Positions 50,873 to 59,218 of a stretch of 64,000 nucleotides of DNA are shown piece by piece. The DNA lies in NCBI GenBank assembly GCA_024405875.1, contig JAKSOA010000001.1:62001-126000 (forward strand). The letters run 5' to 3'. Both the position numbers and the translations under genes were made by a program. The notes under the pieces were generated by a model. That model did not search any database, had not been told where the DNA came from, and was given only the letters and a program-made list of their open reading frames with translations. Each line of letters begins with the position of its first letter. Position 1 is the stretch's first letter. This DNA is from Paludibacteraceae bacterium (GTDB taxonomy: Bacteria > Bacteroidota > Bacteroidia > Bacteroidales > Paludibacteraceae).

Positions 50873-51834
50873 ACCCTTCTGCCAAGCGTCACCTTTCTCA
50901 CTCCACCGCTCGATGAGAAACTAACCTCTGTCGCTATTACATAATACGTTCCCGTCTTTTGAGGATATTCGCTGTCTCTCACTGTCACCTTGTAGGCAGG
51001 CTCAACAAACGGAACCAGCCAACCTGTAAGACTTCCCTCATATCCGTCATAGCACCATAGACTATATTCACTCTCCGCAACCTTTTTTGCACTTGCCCCA
51101 TCATTAACTGATATGGTTCTCTGTATCTTTGTTCCTTTAGGGCTTCCTACATTTATATTTTTCTTTTCTCCATCTGGAGTATAATATGTAACCTCAACAC
51201 AAGTGTTTTTGTCTGCTGCTTTTACATACTTCAACTCACTCTTCTCCACATTTACCGCAAAGTCGTAAATAACCGGCTCCGCATTAACAATCTGACTATA
51301 TGGTGCGTGTATGTGTAGCACACTGCCGTCAAAATATATGTTCGCCCTTGTCTCTTCCTGAACCTGTTTCAAAACATCTATTGCATTTGCCTTATAGAAT
51401 GTGAATTTCTCATAATTGAACTCATAGTCGCACATTACTGTGTAGGAGTTTCCAGTCGCCGCATTTACTGCCGTGCATACTTTTTGTAGCACTGTCTTGA
51501 GGCTTACATCTGCGAGTTGTATGTCATCAAGAGGCTGACGCCACATATACAGAGCGTCCTCACACTCAAGCGTTATGCTGCCGTCATCAGTTTGAATGCT
51601 CTTTAAATACCCTTTGAACTCTGTTTTAAGGTCTCCGTCATAACCCAACCTAATCTCAACCTCATCACCTACAAAAATCTTGTCTTCAACATTTATCCCG
51701 GCGTTTATGTATGTACCTGGCAGAACAATAACGGCAGTGTCTGAGAGAGTCTCAACACTCTTGTTAACCTTGACGCTGTCAATCATTGCCAGTCGCCACG
51801 CACCAACCATTATGTTATGTTCCATCGCAAGCAT
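50869..51834 (-). CDS. Tail hub protein (late control D/gp27-like)
   Basis: The protein is about 321 residues. The sequence VGDEVEIRLGYDGDLKTEFK and the LKTVLQKVCTAVN segment fit the gpD/gp27-like hub that connects tail tube and spike. It lies between the tape-measure-proximal protein and the spike, as Mu gp44 does. Its stop overlaps the end of the plus-strand cargo gene by 4 bases. Confidence 0.72.
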   Translation of the reverse strand: MLAMEHNIMVGAWRLAMIDSVKVNKSVETLSDTAVIVLPGTYINAGINVEDKIFVGDEVEIRLGYDGDLKTEFKGYLKSIQTDDGSITLECEDALYMWRQPLDDIQLADVSLKTVLQKVCTAVNAATGNSYTVMCDYEFNYEKFTFYKANAIDVLKQVQEETRANIYFDGSVLHIHAPYSQIVNAEPVIYDFAVNVEKSELKYVKAADKNTCVEVTYYTPDGEKKNINVGSPKGTKIQRTISVNDGASAKKVAESEYSLWCYDGYEGSLTGWLVPFVEPAYKVTVRDSEYPQKTGTYYVIATEVSFSSSGGVRKVTLGRRV

Positions 51835-51835
51835 A

Positions 51836-52402
51836 TTACTTTGCTATTAACAGTTTGTTTTTGTCAAAGTCATCACTTACCGCCTTTATTGTGTACCTCT
51901 GATTCTCAGAACCGGCAGTGAACGGGAAATCGTATGATTCAATACTTATTTTTGTTATGTCGTAGGCAGTGAATATAAGCGATGACACAAGTATGGACTT
52001 TCTGCCCTCACAATAAGCCTTCAACTTGCGAATCTGCGTCTCCACATAATCCTCCCAATCCTCTCCAATGAGAAAGCCTGAAATGGTAATCTGATAGTCT
52101 GCCTGACACCACAACTCCTTAACGCTTCCACGACGCTTAATGTCTGAACTGGCAACCTTCATTACATTGCGTTTAACAATTTCATTCCTGCCATTAATTG
52201 ACACAACAGGCTCAAACGGCAATTGCCACCACGCACTCTCATCTTCCCAACGCATAGAGACTGACCAGCAAGACTCATTTCTCTCAATGCCGTTATTCTG
52301 ACCTACCTTGTTTTTTCTGGCATCAGCAATGGGTACCGGATGATTGAGAAAATATGGCGGTATCCTTAATGGTGTTGCTATGTGTATATTAGTTCCTGGC
52401 AT
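51836..52402 (-). CDS. Tape-measure-proximal tail protein (DUF6046-like)
   Basis: The protein is about 188 residues from MPGTNIHIATPLR. The core (QADYQITISGFLIGEDWEDY, then QIRKLKAYCEGRKSILVSS) resembles DUF6046. Its position after the tape measure matches that of Mu gp43. The ATG lies one base after the tape measure stop. The family call is uncertain; a tail role is well supported by position. Confidence 0.6.
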   Translation of the reverse strand: MPGTNIHIATPLRIPPYFLNHPVPIADARKNKVGQNNGIERNESCWSVSMRWEDESAWWQLPFEPVVSINGRNEIVKRNVMKVASSDIKRRGSVKELWCQADYQITISGFLIGEDWEDYVETQIRKLKAYCEGRKSILVSSLIFTAYDITKISIESYDFPFTAGSENQRYTIKAVSDDFDKNKLLIAK

Positions 52403-52403
52403 A

Positions 52404-54158
52404 TCAAATACTGTTTTGAGCCATACCAAGCACCCTGTACAGGCACTCGGCAAAGTTTTTCTCTATTGATGCCTTATTATCTTCTGTTGAGCCGTTGAAT
52501 ATGACTTGCTTTATCATATCCTCAATCTTAATGGTTATGCTTGTGTTACGTGTTCCGCCTGTAGCCACCGCACTTGTGCTTTGTGACGCACTTGGCATAG
52601 CACTCTGTGATGCTTCTGATGCCATACCTCCGTTTGCGGCCGCAACAAGTTGGTCTTGCACTCCTGTCTTGGCAACGTTACCGGCACCTATTTTGTCCTT
52701 TGCCGATGAGGACTGCCAACTCATACCACTGAATCCTTTAACAAGTGAGTCCTTAGCCTTGACGGCGTTGTCCATAACAGATTTGGCACCGTCTGTTATC
52801 GCTTTCTGTCTTGCCTCAACGTCAGCGTTAATTGCCGCTATCGCCTTTTGGTTCTCCGCACTGTCTCCAATGCCGCAAGCCTCCTTGAACCTGTACCAAC
52901 CAAGTTTGATTTTATCAAGACCGATGAGGAATCCGTTAATGTATGTGTTGAAATATAGTTTGATAGCATCTACAAATGCGTAGAAACTGTATTTCATAAA
53001 GCCCATAACACCTTCCCACAACGTACTCCATCCAGTAAGATGTTTACACACATATACAATGGCACCAACAAGAAGTGCTATACCTGCTATTATTAGTCCT
53101 ATTGGATTTGCGTGCATAACTGCGTTGAGTACTGATTGAGCACCCGCCCATAATGTTGTGGCGGTCTTGCAGATACCCTCCCACACTATAAGGGCTTGCA
53201 GGGCTATATTCTGAGCCTGGGCTGCAACTGTTACGGCAGCGATCGCACCCGCAACCCCAAAGAAAATGGGGGCAACATCGGCAATTGAGGCTGCAATTGA
53301 TGTCCAGTTGTCTATTATTTCGCCAGCCTTGCCTATTAAAGCGGTGGCAATTCCCAAGCAAGTGTCAATAATCGGCTTGCTCTTGTTGAAGATATTTATA
53401 AGCAGTTCATCAAACGAATCCTGCAACTGTCCAATCATTCCGGCTGTTGTTGTACCAGCTTTCATTGCACCCTCATAGAAGAGTCCGTTCTCATCCGTAG
53501 CCCACCTGAATGCTTGAGCGAGCATTTCAGCAGAGATTTGACCCTTGCTCATTTTGTCTTTCAGAGAAACAAGGCTTTCTCCTGTACGCTCACTGATAGT
53601 CTGAAGCGGATTGAATCCAGCGTTGATAAGCTGCAACAAGTCCTGACCTTGAAGTTTACCGGCACTTGTCGCTTGAGCGAATGCAAGTGAAAGTGACTGC
53701 ATTTTCTGCTTGTCGCCCATAGCAATGTCGCCAATCTGCTTGAGCGTCTCAAAAGACTTCTCGCCACTTAGTCCGAATGACATCATTGTCTTCTGTGCGT
53801 CAATCAGGCCAGCTTTGTCATAAACTGTCTGCTTTCCGTATTCGGATATTTTTGAAAACATCTCCTCTGCTGCTTCTGCATTGCCTTTGAACAGAGTTGT
53901 CATATTCATCTTCTGCAACTCGTTGGTACTACCAACCTCAACTACCTTCTCAATTGCTCCAGAAACTTTGCCTATCGTGTTTTGAACAGCACCAAATATG
54001 TTGTTTATCTTAAAGGCGGCAGTGTTGATACGCTCCATCAGAGACTCCGTCTTTGTGGCGTTCACATTGACCTTATTAAGAGCCTTATCTATCTGGGCGA
54101 TACCTGTGTAGGCGTTGCCGTTTAGATTGATGATGAATTGTAATGTATTGCTTGCCAT
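52404..54158 (-). CDS. Tail tape measure protein
   Basis: The protein is 584 residues. The N-terminal tape-measure domain includes NMTTLFKGNAEAAEEMFSKI and KMQSLSLAFAQATSAGKLQG. Several hydrophobic stretches lie at 275-370 (VAPIFFGVAGAIAAVTVAAQ; GLIIAGIALLVGAIVYVCKH). The C-terminus is helical and Ala/Ser-rich. Such proteins set tail length and help DNA to cross the inner membrane. It is short for the class, implying a short tail. Confidence 0.88.
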   Translation of the reverse strand: MASNTLQFIINLNGNAYTGIAQIDKALNKVNVNATKTESLMERINTAAFKINNIFGAVQNTIGKVSGAIEKVVEVGSTNELQKMNMTTLFKGNAEAAEEMFSKISEYGKQTVYDKAGLIDAQKTMMSFGLSGEKSFETLKQIGDIAMGDKQKMQSLSLAFAQATSAGKLQGQDLLQLINAGFNPLQTISERTGESLVSLKDKMSKGQISAEMLAQAFRWATDENGLFYEGAMKAGTTTAGMIGQLQDSFDELLINIFNKSKPIIDTCLGIATALIGKAGEIIDNWTSIAASIADVAPIFFGVAGAIAAVTVAAQAQNIALQALIVWEGICKTATTLWAGAQSVLNAVMHANPIGLIIAGIALLVGAIVYVCKHLTGWSTLWEGVMGFMKYSFYAFVDAIKLYFNTYINGFLIGLDKIKLGWYRFKEACGIGDSAENQKAIAAINADVEARQKAITDGAKSVMDNAVKAKDSLVKGFSGMSWQSSSAKDKIGAGNVAKTGVQDQLVAAANGGMASEASQSAMPSASQSTSAVATGGTRNTSITIKIEDMIKQVIFNGSTEDNKASIEKNFAECLYRVLGMAQNSI

Positions 54159-54185
54159 TGTGCTGTTCTTATCAAAAATATTTCT

Positions 54186-54193
54186 TAACTTTG
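54186..54193 (+). promoter_or_regulatory. -7 box of a small plus-strand gene
   Basis: TAACTTTG matches TAnnTTTG and ends only four bases before the ATG at 54198. The transcript would be leaderless or nearly so. Confidence 0.5.
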
Positions 54194-54197
54194 TGGT

Positions 54198-54437
54198 ATG
54201 AAGTTCTTCCTAATTATAGTGCTCGTTTTAATTTTGCTACCTGTAGCATTCTTTGTTTTCGCACTTATTGCCAATATCTTTCTATTGGCAACTGGTCGCA
54301 TGACCAAAGAAGAGCTAAACAAAAATGTAATGGATTACAAAAGGACTCATCCTAAAAAAGAGAGAAATCACTCTTCTATATGGGGCAGTCCTTCATATCC
54401 TGAACCTATCAGGAAAGCCCTTGGTAGTTGGTTCTAG
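54198..54437 (+). CDS. Small plus-strand membrane protein (cargo candidate)
   Basis: The protein is 79 residues. One membrane helix (FLIIVLVLILLPVAFFVFAL) lies at residues 4-30, then a basic polar tail (TKEELNKNVMDYKRTHPKKE). It is opposite to the late operon with its own -7 box. Its 3' end is antisense to the frameshift product of the tail chaperone gene. Function unknown; possible superinfection-exclusion or moron protein (inference). Confidence 0.55.
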   Translation: MKFFLIIVLVLILLPVAFFVFALIANIFLLATGRMTKEELNKNVMDYKRTHPKKERNHSSIWGSPSYPEPIRKALGSWF

Positions 54438-54603
54438 CATTAGCCTTTGCCTCCTCACTTCTAATCCATTCCAACTCTTTTAGCATCATTGCCCACTCCT
54501 GGTCAGTCAGGCTGTCGGGGTTGATGACGTGCATATAGTAACGCAATTGTGCGTTGACCATACGCACTAAGTCACCTTTACCTACCTCGGCAGCCGTTAT
54601 AAC
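54409..54603 (-). CDS. Frameshift extension of the tail assembly chaperone
   Basis: A 64-codon frame with no ATG near its beginning is entered by a -1 shift from the upstream gene (VITAAEVGKGDLVRMVNAQL, then DSLTDQEWAMMLKELEWIR). The junction has GGAAAAG (54609-54603) and, seven bases before it, AAGGAGG, which could stimulate frameshifting as in dnaX. Two-ORF frameshifting just upstream of the tape measure is conserved in tailed phages. An internal GTG or ATG start remains possible. Confidence 0.6.
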   Translation of the reverse strand, partial: VITAAEVGKGDLVRMVNAQLRYYMHVINPDSLTDQEWAMMLKELEWIRSEEAKANARTNYQGLS

Positions 54604-54890
54604 TTTTCCAGTTCCGCCTCCTTAATCTGAATGAGTTCACCAATCTTTCCTGAAACGGAAAGGAATAACTCATCATTGGTGAGTATCTCCTCATCACCGT
54701 CAATCCAGCAGTTCTGAAGAATCACCTCATTGAACTTGAGAGGGTTCTCCTTTGATGCCATTGAGGCGAAACCGAGCACCTTGCGGTCAGGCTTGTGCAA
54801 AAAGCAGCATTTGCCGTCAACTGTGATTTTAAACACATCTCCGTGTTTAGCCTTCCAAGAGGCTATCTGTTCTTCTGTCGCTTTAAACAT
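54597..54890 (-). CDS. Tail assembly chaperone
   Basis: The protein is 97 residues (MFKATEEQIASWKAKHGDVF; CCFLHKPDRKVLGFASMA). Small size, position between tube and tape measure, and an overlapping downstream frame identify it as the gpG-like chaperone (Mu gp41 position). It binds the tape measure during tail assembly. Confidence 0.7.
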   Translation of the reverse strand: MFKATEEQIASWKAKHGDVFKITVDGKCCFLHKPDRKVLGFASMASKENPLKFNEVILQNCWIDGDEEILTNDELFLSVSGKIGELIQIKEAELEKL

Positions 54891-54906
54891 AATAGTAAGA
54901 TTTTAA

Positions 54907-55347
54907 TTAGTCACCAACACCATATTGGATGTCAAGGCAGATGAACGGAAGTGTAACCTCCATGCTCTTGTCACCCTGTTTCATCTCTTTAGGACTCTCT
55001 GTAAACTGTATGCCGTACAAACGGTCAGTTGTCATCACCGCCTTAACATCAATTAGAGGATTTCCATAGCACACAACAGCATTAAGGCTTAGACCCATTA
55101 TTGAAGACCTGCCTGTACTTGCCTTGGCAAGCAGTTGCAGAGTCTCAAGTTCACTCTGTGTGAGAGTTATCTCACCTTCATAACTGTAATTACCCTTCTG
55201 TATGCTTATAGGTTTGTTGCCCTTGCCGTACAGAACTTCCTTATCCTGCTTCTCACTGTATTTGATACCTTTGAAGCCTATTACATCACGTCCGCCCATT
55301 ATAAGGCTGACATCTGCAAATTCATATTCACGTCCGTTGATAAACAT
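54907..55347 (-). CDS. Tail tube protein
   Basis: The protein is 146 residues. FINGREYEFADVSLIMGGRD and VIGFKGIKYSEKQ open a beta-sandwich typical of tail tube proteins, and it follows the sheath gene by three bases. The TGRSSIMGLSLNAVVCYG part fits the inner face of the ring. It corresponds to Mu gp40 by position. Confidence 0.75.
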   Translation of the reverse strand: MFINGREYEFADVSLIMGGRDVIGFKGIKYSEKQDKEVLYGKGNKPISIQKGNYSYEGEITLTQSELETLQLLAKASTGRSSIMGLSLNAVVCYGNPLIDVKAVMTTDRLYGIQFTESPKEMKQGDKSMEVTLPFICLDIQYGVGD

Positions 55348-55350
55348 AGT

Positions 55351-56562
55351 TTATTCCTCCTCTACTAAAAAACCGAGTTCAACATTAATATAACCAGCAT
55401 AGCCGTATGGCTTAACCTTTGCTGTGATGTCTATTCTTGAAGTGGAGATTATGTTCTGCTGCGGATTTACGTAACAGGTCACTCCCTTATCAGAACTGTC
55501 ATCAGGGTCTGAGCCAAGTTCTCCGTTTGCCGTCATCTCATTGGCAATAGAGGCGATAACCTCGCTCTCAATGCTCTTTGCGTATGCCGGTTGAATAAAC
55601 CCGGCATCAGTCACAGGGATATTGTCCTGCACATATTCCAGCATAGTCTTATGGATGATGCGATATGCCTTGTCAGCAGTACGTCTGCGTGTCAGATGGC
55701 GGTAGTCATCATTTGTACCTGTGGCAAGCGTGTCATCAATAAAGAAGTATCCTGATTTGCCTGTGTGTGTCCTGAATGTTATATAGCCCTTGTTAAACAA
55801 AGTCTCCACATCCGCTTCGGACGGGTCTTCATCATCAAGGTATATTTTAGACACATTTAGAGCACCGTCCTTGACACGTGCAATGTTCTTCTCAACTGAA
55901 CAGGCGGCGAATTTGCCGAGAAGCAGCCCTATTGCCGCACCCTCACTTTCAATTTCTGTATCACCAATAAGAATGCCGACACGGTTATATGAGTATGTGG
56001 TTAGGTCAGGAAGGTCTGTCTTGTTCTCCTTTGCGTAACCACGTCCTGCTATGAATCCTACAACTGGGGCGTACAGATTGACAGTAGCCCATTCTGCAAG
56101 TTGTTGCATCTTTTGAGCCGCAATAAGCACATCACTGTCAAGTCCATTTGTTATTGTAGCTTCATAACTGTCTGCCGGCTTATGAGCAATGCCGATGGCA
56201 CGTATGCGTCCGTTTGACACTTGTATCAGTTTGCGTGCGTATGCGTTAGTCTGATCTGCCATTTCTGATGGTTTAACCGTAGCGGCTACACCCATAATCC
56301 ACAGTTCCGCACCCTCACCAGCATTGTCATAAAAATCATTGACTTGCTTATAAAGGAATGGGTTGTTTGTGTGTGTAATGCCAAGTGACGCAAGGCTTGA
56401 ACGCTTATATATAACGTAACCTGTGCCAAGTGCGAACGTGCTTCCGCCTGTACCAGTCACCGCAGTTGCGGTGGCGACAAGACCTGCAACGCAGTCAGCC
56501 GATGGGGTGATTTCTTTGATAGCCCCGTTGCTGAAATTTATGTTTACTCCTGGTAATGCCAT
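55351..56562 (-). CDS. Contractile tail sheath protein (DUF2586-like)
   Basis: The protein is 403 residues. The N-terminal MALPGVNINFSNGAIKEITP and the C-terminal IDITAKVKPYGYAGYINVEL resemble the DUF2586 sheath family. The inserted receptor-exposed domain includes GFIAGRGYAKENKTDLPDLT. The gene shows that the phage has a contractile (myovirus-type) tail. Confidence 0.8.
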   Translation of the reverse strand: MALPGVNINFSNGAIKEITPSADCVAGLVATATAVTGTGGSTFALGTGYVIYKRSSLASLGITHTNNPFLYKQVNDFYDNAGEGAELWIMGVAATVKPSEMADQTNAYARKLIQVSNGRIRAIGIAHKPADSYEATITNGLDSDVLIAAQKMQQLAEWATVNLYAPVVGFIAGRGYAKENKTDLPDLTTYSYNRVGILIGDTEIESEGAAIGLLLGKFAACSVEKNIARVKDGALNVSKIYLDDEDPSEADVETLFNKGYITFRTHTGKSGYFFIDDTLATGTNDDYRHLTRRRTADKAYRIIHKTMLEYVQDNIPVTDAGFIQPAYAKSIESEVIASIANEMTANGELGSDPDDSSDKGVTCYVNPQQNIISTSRIDITAKVKPYGYAGYINVELGFLVEEE

Positions 56563-56565
56563 ATT

Positions 56566-56751
56566 TTATCTCTTTATAGTTGTTACTGTTTTGTCTTTCA
56601 GTGTCTCCGCTTGGACAGCAGCCTCTTCTTCAGATAAGAACGGCATACCATCCTGAGTGAAGTACACTTTATCCACCCCCGGGTGTTCAAGGAAAAGGGA
56701 TTTTGCCTTCTCCTTGAACTTCAGAGGTGTCTGTTTTGCTGACTTTCCCAT
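56566..56751 (-). CDS. Small phage protein between capsid and sheath genes
   Basis: The protein is 61 residues, basic and soluble (KQTPLKFKEKAKSLFLEHPG; GMPFLSEEEAAVQAETLKDK). It ends three bases before the sheath gene. I do not recognise the family. Its location suggests a head-tail joining or assembly part. Confidence 0.6.
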   Translation of the reverse strand: MGKSAKQTPLKFKEKAKSLFLEHPGVDKVYFTQDGMPFLSEEEAAVQAETLKDKTVTTIKR

Positions 56752-56757
56752 AACTTA

Positions 56758-58089
56758 TCAGCCTTGCTCAGCCATTGCCTGGCTTACTGTCACTGTCTTT
56801 GTGACATCAGTGCCTTCAATGGTGATGGTTACTGTTGCGGTACGAGGACTCTCGCCTTCGGCATCATAGGCGAACGCTGTTGCAGAGAATGCGACTTTCT
56901 TGCCTGTAACGGTTGCAGTCAGCCAATCAGCGTCAGATGTGGCGGTTATGCCCGCACCGTTAGATGTTGCGTATGTGCGATTCCTCGCAGTTCCTGCGGA
57001 AGTCAATTCAATGCTGTCATCACCTGTAATGGTTGGCTCATCTACTGCGTTGATGCCTGATACAATGGCACCAATGGCCTCGTTCTTGAGTGGCAGACAG
57101 ATGAAGTAATGACGCAGGTTGTATCTCCACTCCTGGTTCTGTGTGTCAGGCTCATCAATATAAGCCTTGGTCTCACCGGTTGCCTTCATCATACGGGGTG
57201 CGAAGAACGCTACTGATGCGTTGCGGTCATTGGAACCGGCAGAACTGCCATAAGCAACCTTAGCCTTTGTTGATGCGTTGAACAGCGGAGTGTCAACATA
57301 CTCGTAAATCTCAAAGCCGTACATATTGGCTATAGTTCCTGTAGTTGCGTTGTTGTAACGCTGGGCGAATGTCGTATCCTGGACAAGCAGGTCATTGACA
57401 TGCTCAGGGCAAAGAACAAGAACACGCCCCTCTACAGGCACTTTCATTTTGTCAAACTTCTCCTTGAGAGCAATGATGTCCGCAACCACAATGCGTTTGC
57501 GTGTGCCGTCTGCGGCACCTGTGGTTACAATGACTGGTGTCTTTGTACCATTGGAAGATGGTGCGAGAGCGTGGATTGCACGTGAATACTTCTTCTCGTC
57601 AACCGTATCACGATGACGCTCAATCACACTGCCCATCTTGTCGTATGAAAGGCCACGAGCCTCATCATCTGTAATCTTGGTCGCCTTGGTCTGATATTTG
57701 TCAAGACCTATCGCCTTGTCAGCGTCTTCAAGTGACTCCACCCCAATCGGATATGATGTGTTGTTAACCAGCACAGTGGGGTCTCCGCCTATGTCCACAA
57801 AATGGATTGTGTTATTACCTGCAACCTGAGAGTCAAAAGAACGGATTTTATTCATCCATCCTATACTCTTAAGGCTGTTTCGGAAAGCCTTTATAGTCTC
57901 TCCAGTCCAAATCTCTGCATAAATACCGGCTCTTACATAGAGGTTAAGACCCATAAGAGGGGATAATGCGGCCACGGCATTTAACACTATGGCTCCGTAC
58001 ACTGGTGACACTCCTATGGTTGATGCCAATGTGCCACCTACAAGGCAGTTAATAATAACCGCACAGAAAAATAATAGAAGTCTTTTCAT
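56758..58089 (-). CDS. Major capsid protein with C-terminal BACON-like domain
   Basis: The protein is 443 residues. The central region (WTGETIKAFRNSLKSIGWMN; GNNTIHFVDIGGDPTVLVNN; AFFAPRMM) has a coat-protein layout. The last roughly 90 residues match the BACON/Ig-like pattern (SDADWLTA; SPRTATVTITIEGTDVTKTV, ending TVSQ). The N-terminus has two hydrophobic stretches (LLLFFCAVIINCLVGGTLAS and VYGAIVLNAVAALSPLMGLN), unusual for a capsid protein. The position between protease/scaffold and sheath supports the capsid call. Confidence 0.75.
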   Translation of the reverse strand: MKRLLLFFCAVIINCLVGGTLASTIGVSPVYGAIVLNAVAALSPLMGLNLYVRAGIYAEIWTGETIKAFRNSLKSIGWMNKIRSFDSQVAGNNTIHFVDIGGDPTVLVNNTSYPIGVESLEDADKAIGLDKYQTKATKITDDEARGLSYDKMGSVIERHRDTVDEKKYSRAIHALAPSSNGTKTPVIVTTGAADGTRKRIVVADIIALKEKFDKMKVPVEGRVLVLCPEHVNDLLVQDTTFAQRYNNATTGTIANMYGFEIYEYVDTPLFNASTKAKVAYGSSAGSNDRNASVAFFAPRMMKATGETKAYIDEPDTQNQEWRYNLRHYFICLPLKNEAIGAIVSGINAVDEPTITGDDSIELTSAGTARNRTYATSNGAGITATSDADWLTATVTGKKVAFSATAFAYDAEGESPRTATVTITIEGTDVTKTVTVSQAMAEQG

Positions 58090-58108
58090 TGTTACAAAAA
58101 TTTAATGG

Positions 58109-59068
58109 TTAATGTTTACTTGGTTCAACACCGTACTCAGCCTTGTAAAGGCGTGCGTAGGTTGTGAAGTCACTCTCACGCAGTGCGGCAATCTTATCAG
58201 ACGGCACCTCTGACAAAGTCTTGTACTCGGATGTCCCCTGTGATTGAGTTTCAATGATAGATGAAGGACCTTGTGCCGGCTTCATAAGGGAGAGAGTCTC
58301 CTTTAATTGGGCAAGTCCAATCTTCTCACCCATCTCAACAAACATCTGTTTCTTGTCTGCTGTGATGCGATGGAGTTTGACCGCTTCGTCAACTTCAGCC
58401 ACAATGGCCTGCTTCCGTTGGTTCTCTTGTTCTTTACGTAACTGCACCGCCTCATTTGCCTGTCCCTGCAAGGCAACAATAGCGGCAATTACCTGCTCTT
58501 GTGTGGCGTTCTCAGCCAGACCGAGCTTAAGTGCAATTTCTTTCATTTGATTGTTGTTTAAATTGTTATTAATTGGGTTTAGGAAATTCATTCTCTCAAG
58601 AGTGCCGGCTGACAGACACACCATCTTGCCGTCTTCCTGCAATAAGGCTATGGCCTCGTCATTGGCTCCTATATCAACCACTGACACCTCTATTAATTTA
58701 CTCTTGGTGACAGTGGCGTATTTCTGACCTTCCAGAATAACCGACGGGTCATTGCTCGTCTCAATAACCTCAAGCCCTGCTGACACCATTTTTAATATAC
58801 CAGCATCCCATTTTTGTTTTATCTGCATGGCAAACTCATCTTTCTCGTCAAACACAAGAGTTCCTATGAGTTTGTCTCCGTCAACACGCAGGTCGTCAAC
58901 TGTTCCCAAAGGCAGAACCTCGTCCTTACGACCCATACACGATCTGATATGCATCCACAGTAAGATGGAATTGCGTTTGTATTGACGTATGTCAATACCA
59001 CTAGTCAGCACACGGAAACCGTATGAGTTAAGTGCTGACGAACTGATTACAACATCATATATTTTCAT
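58109..59068 (-). CDS. Prohead protease with scaffold domain
   Basis: The protein is about 319 residues from MKIYDVVISSSALNSYGFRV. The N-terminal 160 residues look like an HK97/U35-type prohead protease (SILLWMHIR, LPLGTVDDLRVDGDKLIG, LIEVSVVDIGAND). The rest is a helical, Gln/Glu-rich scaffold region. ATG 58546 inside the same frame (MKEIALKLGLAENATQEQVI) could give a separate scaffold product, as in Mu I/Z and lambda C/Nu3. Confidence 0.8.
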   Translation of the reverse strand: MKIYDVVISSSALNSYGFRVLTSGIDIRQYKRNSILLWMHIRSCMGRKDEVLPLGTVDDLRVDGDKLIGTLVFDEKDEFAMQIKQKWDAGILKMVSAGLEVIETSNDPSVILEGQKYATVTKSKLIEVSVVDIGANDEAIALLQEDGKMVCLSAGTLERMNFLNPINNNLNNNQMKEIALKLGLAENATQEQVIAAIVALQGQANEAVQLRKEQENQRKQAIVAEVDEAVKLHRITADKKQMFVEMGEKIGLAQLKETLSLMKPAQGPSSIIETQSQGTSEYKTLSEVPSDKIAALRESDFTTYARLYKAEYGVEPSKH

Positions 59069-59120
59069 CGTTTCATTCGGTTTTGATGCAAATGTAGTAT
59101 GTGTGAACGCTCCTTGCAAG

Positions 59121-59162
59121 AAAGTGTCCAACCGTTGGACGGAAGTGTCCGACCCTTGGACG
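59121..59162. promoter_or_regulatory. Tandem 21-base palindromic operator
   Basis: Two 21-base units lie head to tail, AAGTGTCCAACCGTTGGACG(G) and AAGTGTCCGACCCTTGGACG(G), differing at two bases. The first contains the perfect palindrome GTCCAACCGTTGGAC; the second is a near-palindrome. Placed between divergent protease/capsid and terminase transcripts, this is a probable binding site for a late regulator. Confidence 0.65.
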
Positions 59163-59165
59163 GTT

Positions 59166-59197
59166 GCTTTCTTATGCCGTCCTTACGGCTTATTTTT
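59166..59197 (+). promoter_or_regulatory. Promoter of the packaging operon
   Basis: TATTTTTG (59190-59197) matches TAnnTTTG, with TTTC (59167-59170) 19 bases upstream as a weak -33 box. The operator pair lies just upstream. The terminase small subunit ATG is at 59219. Confidence 0.5.
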
Positions 59198-59218
59198 GTG
59201 CAACAAAAACCACAAAAA

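Noticed and set aside
59099..59218. A longer N-terminus for the terminase small subunit
   Set aside because: The extension (MCERSLQESVQPLDG...) is translated from the palindromic operator and the promoter, and the helix-turn-helix protein is complete from ATG 59219.
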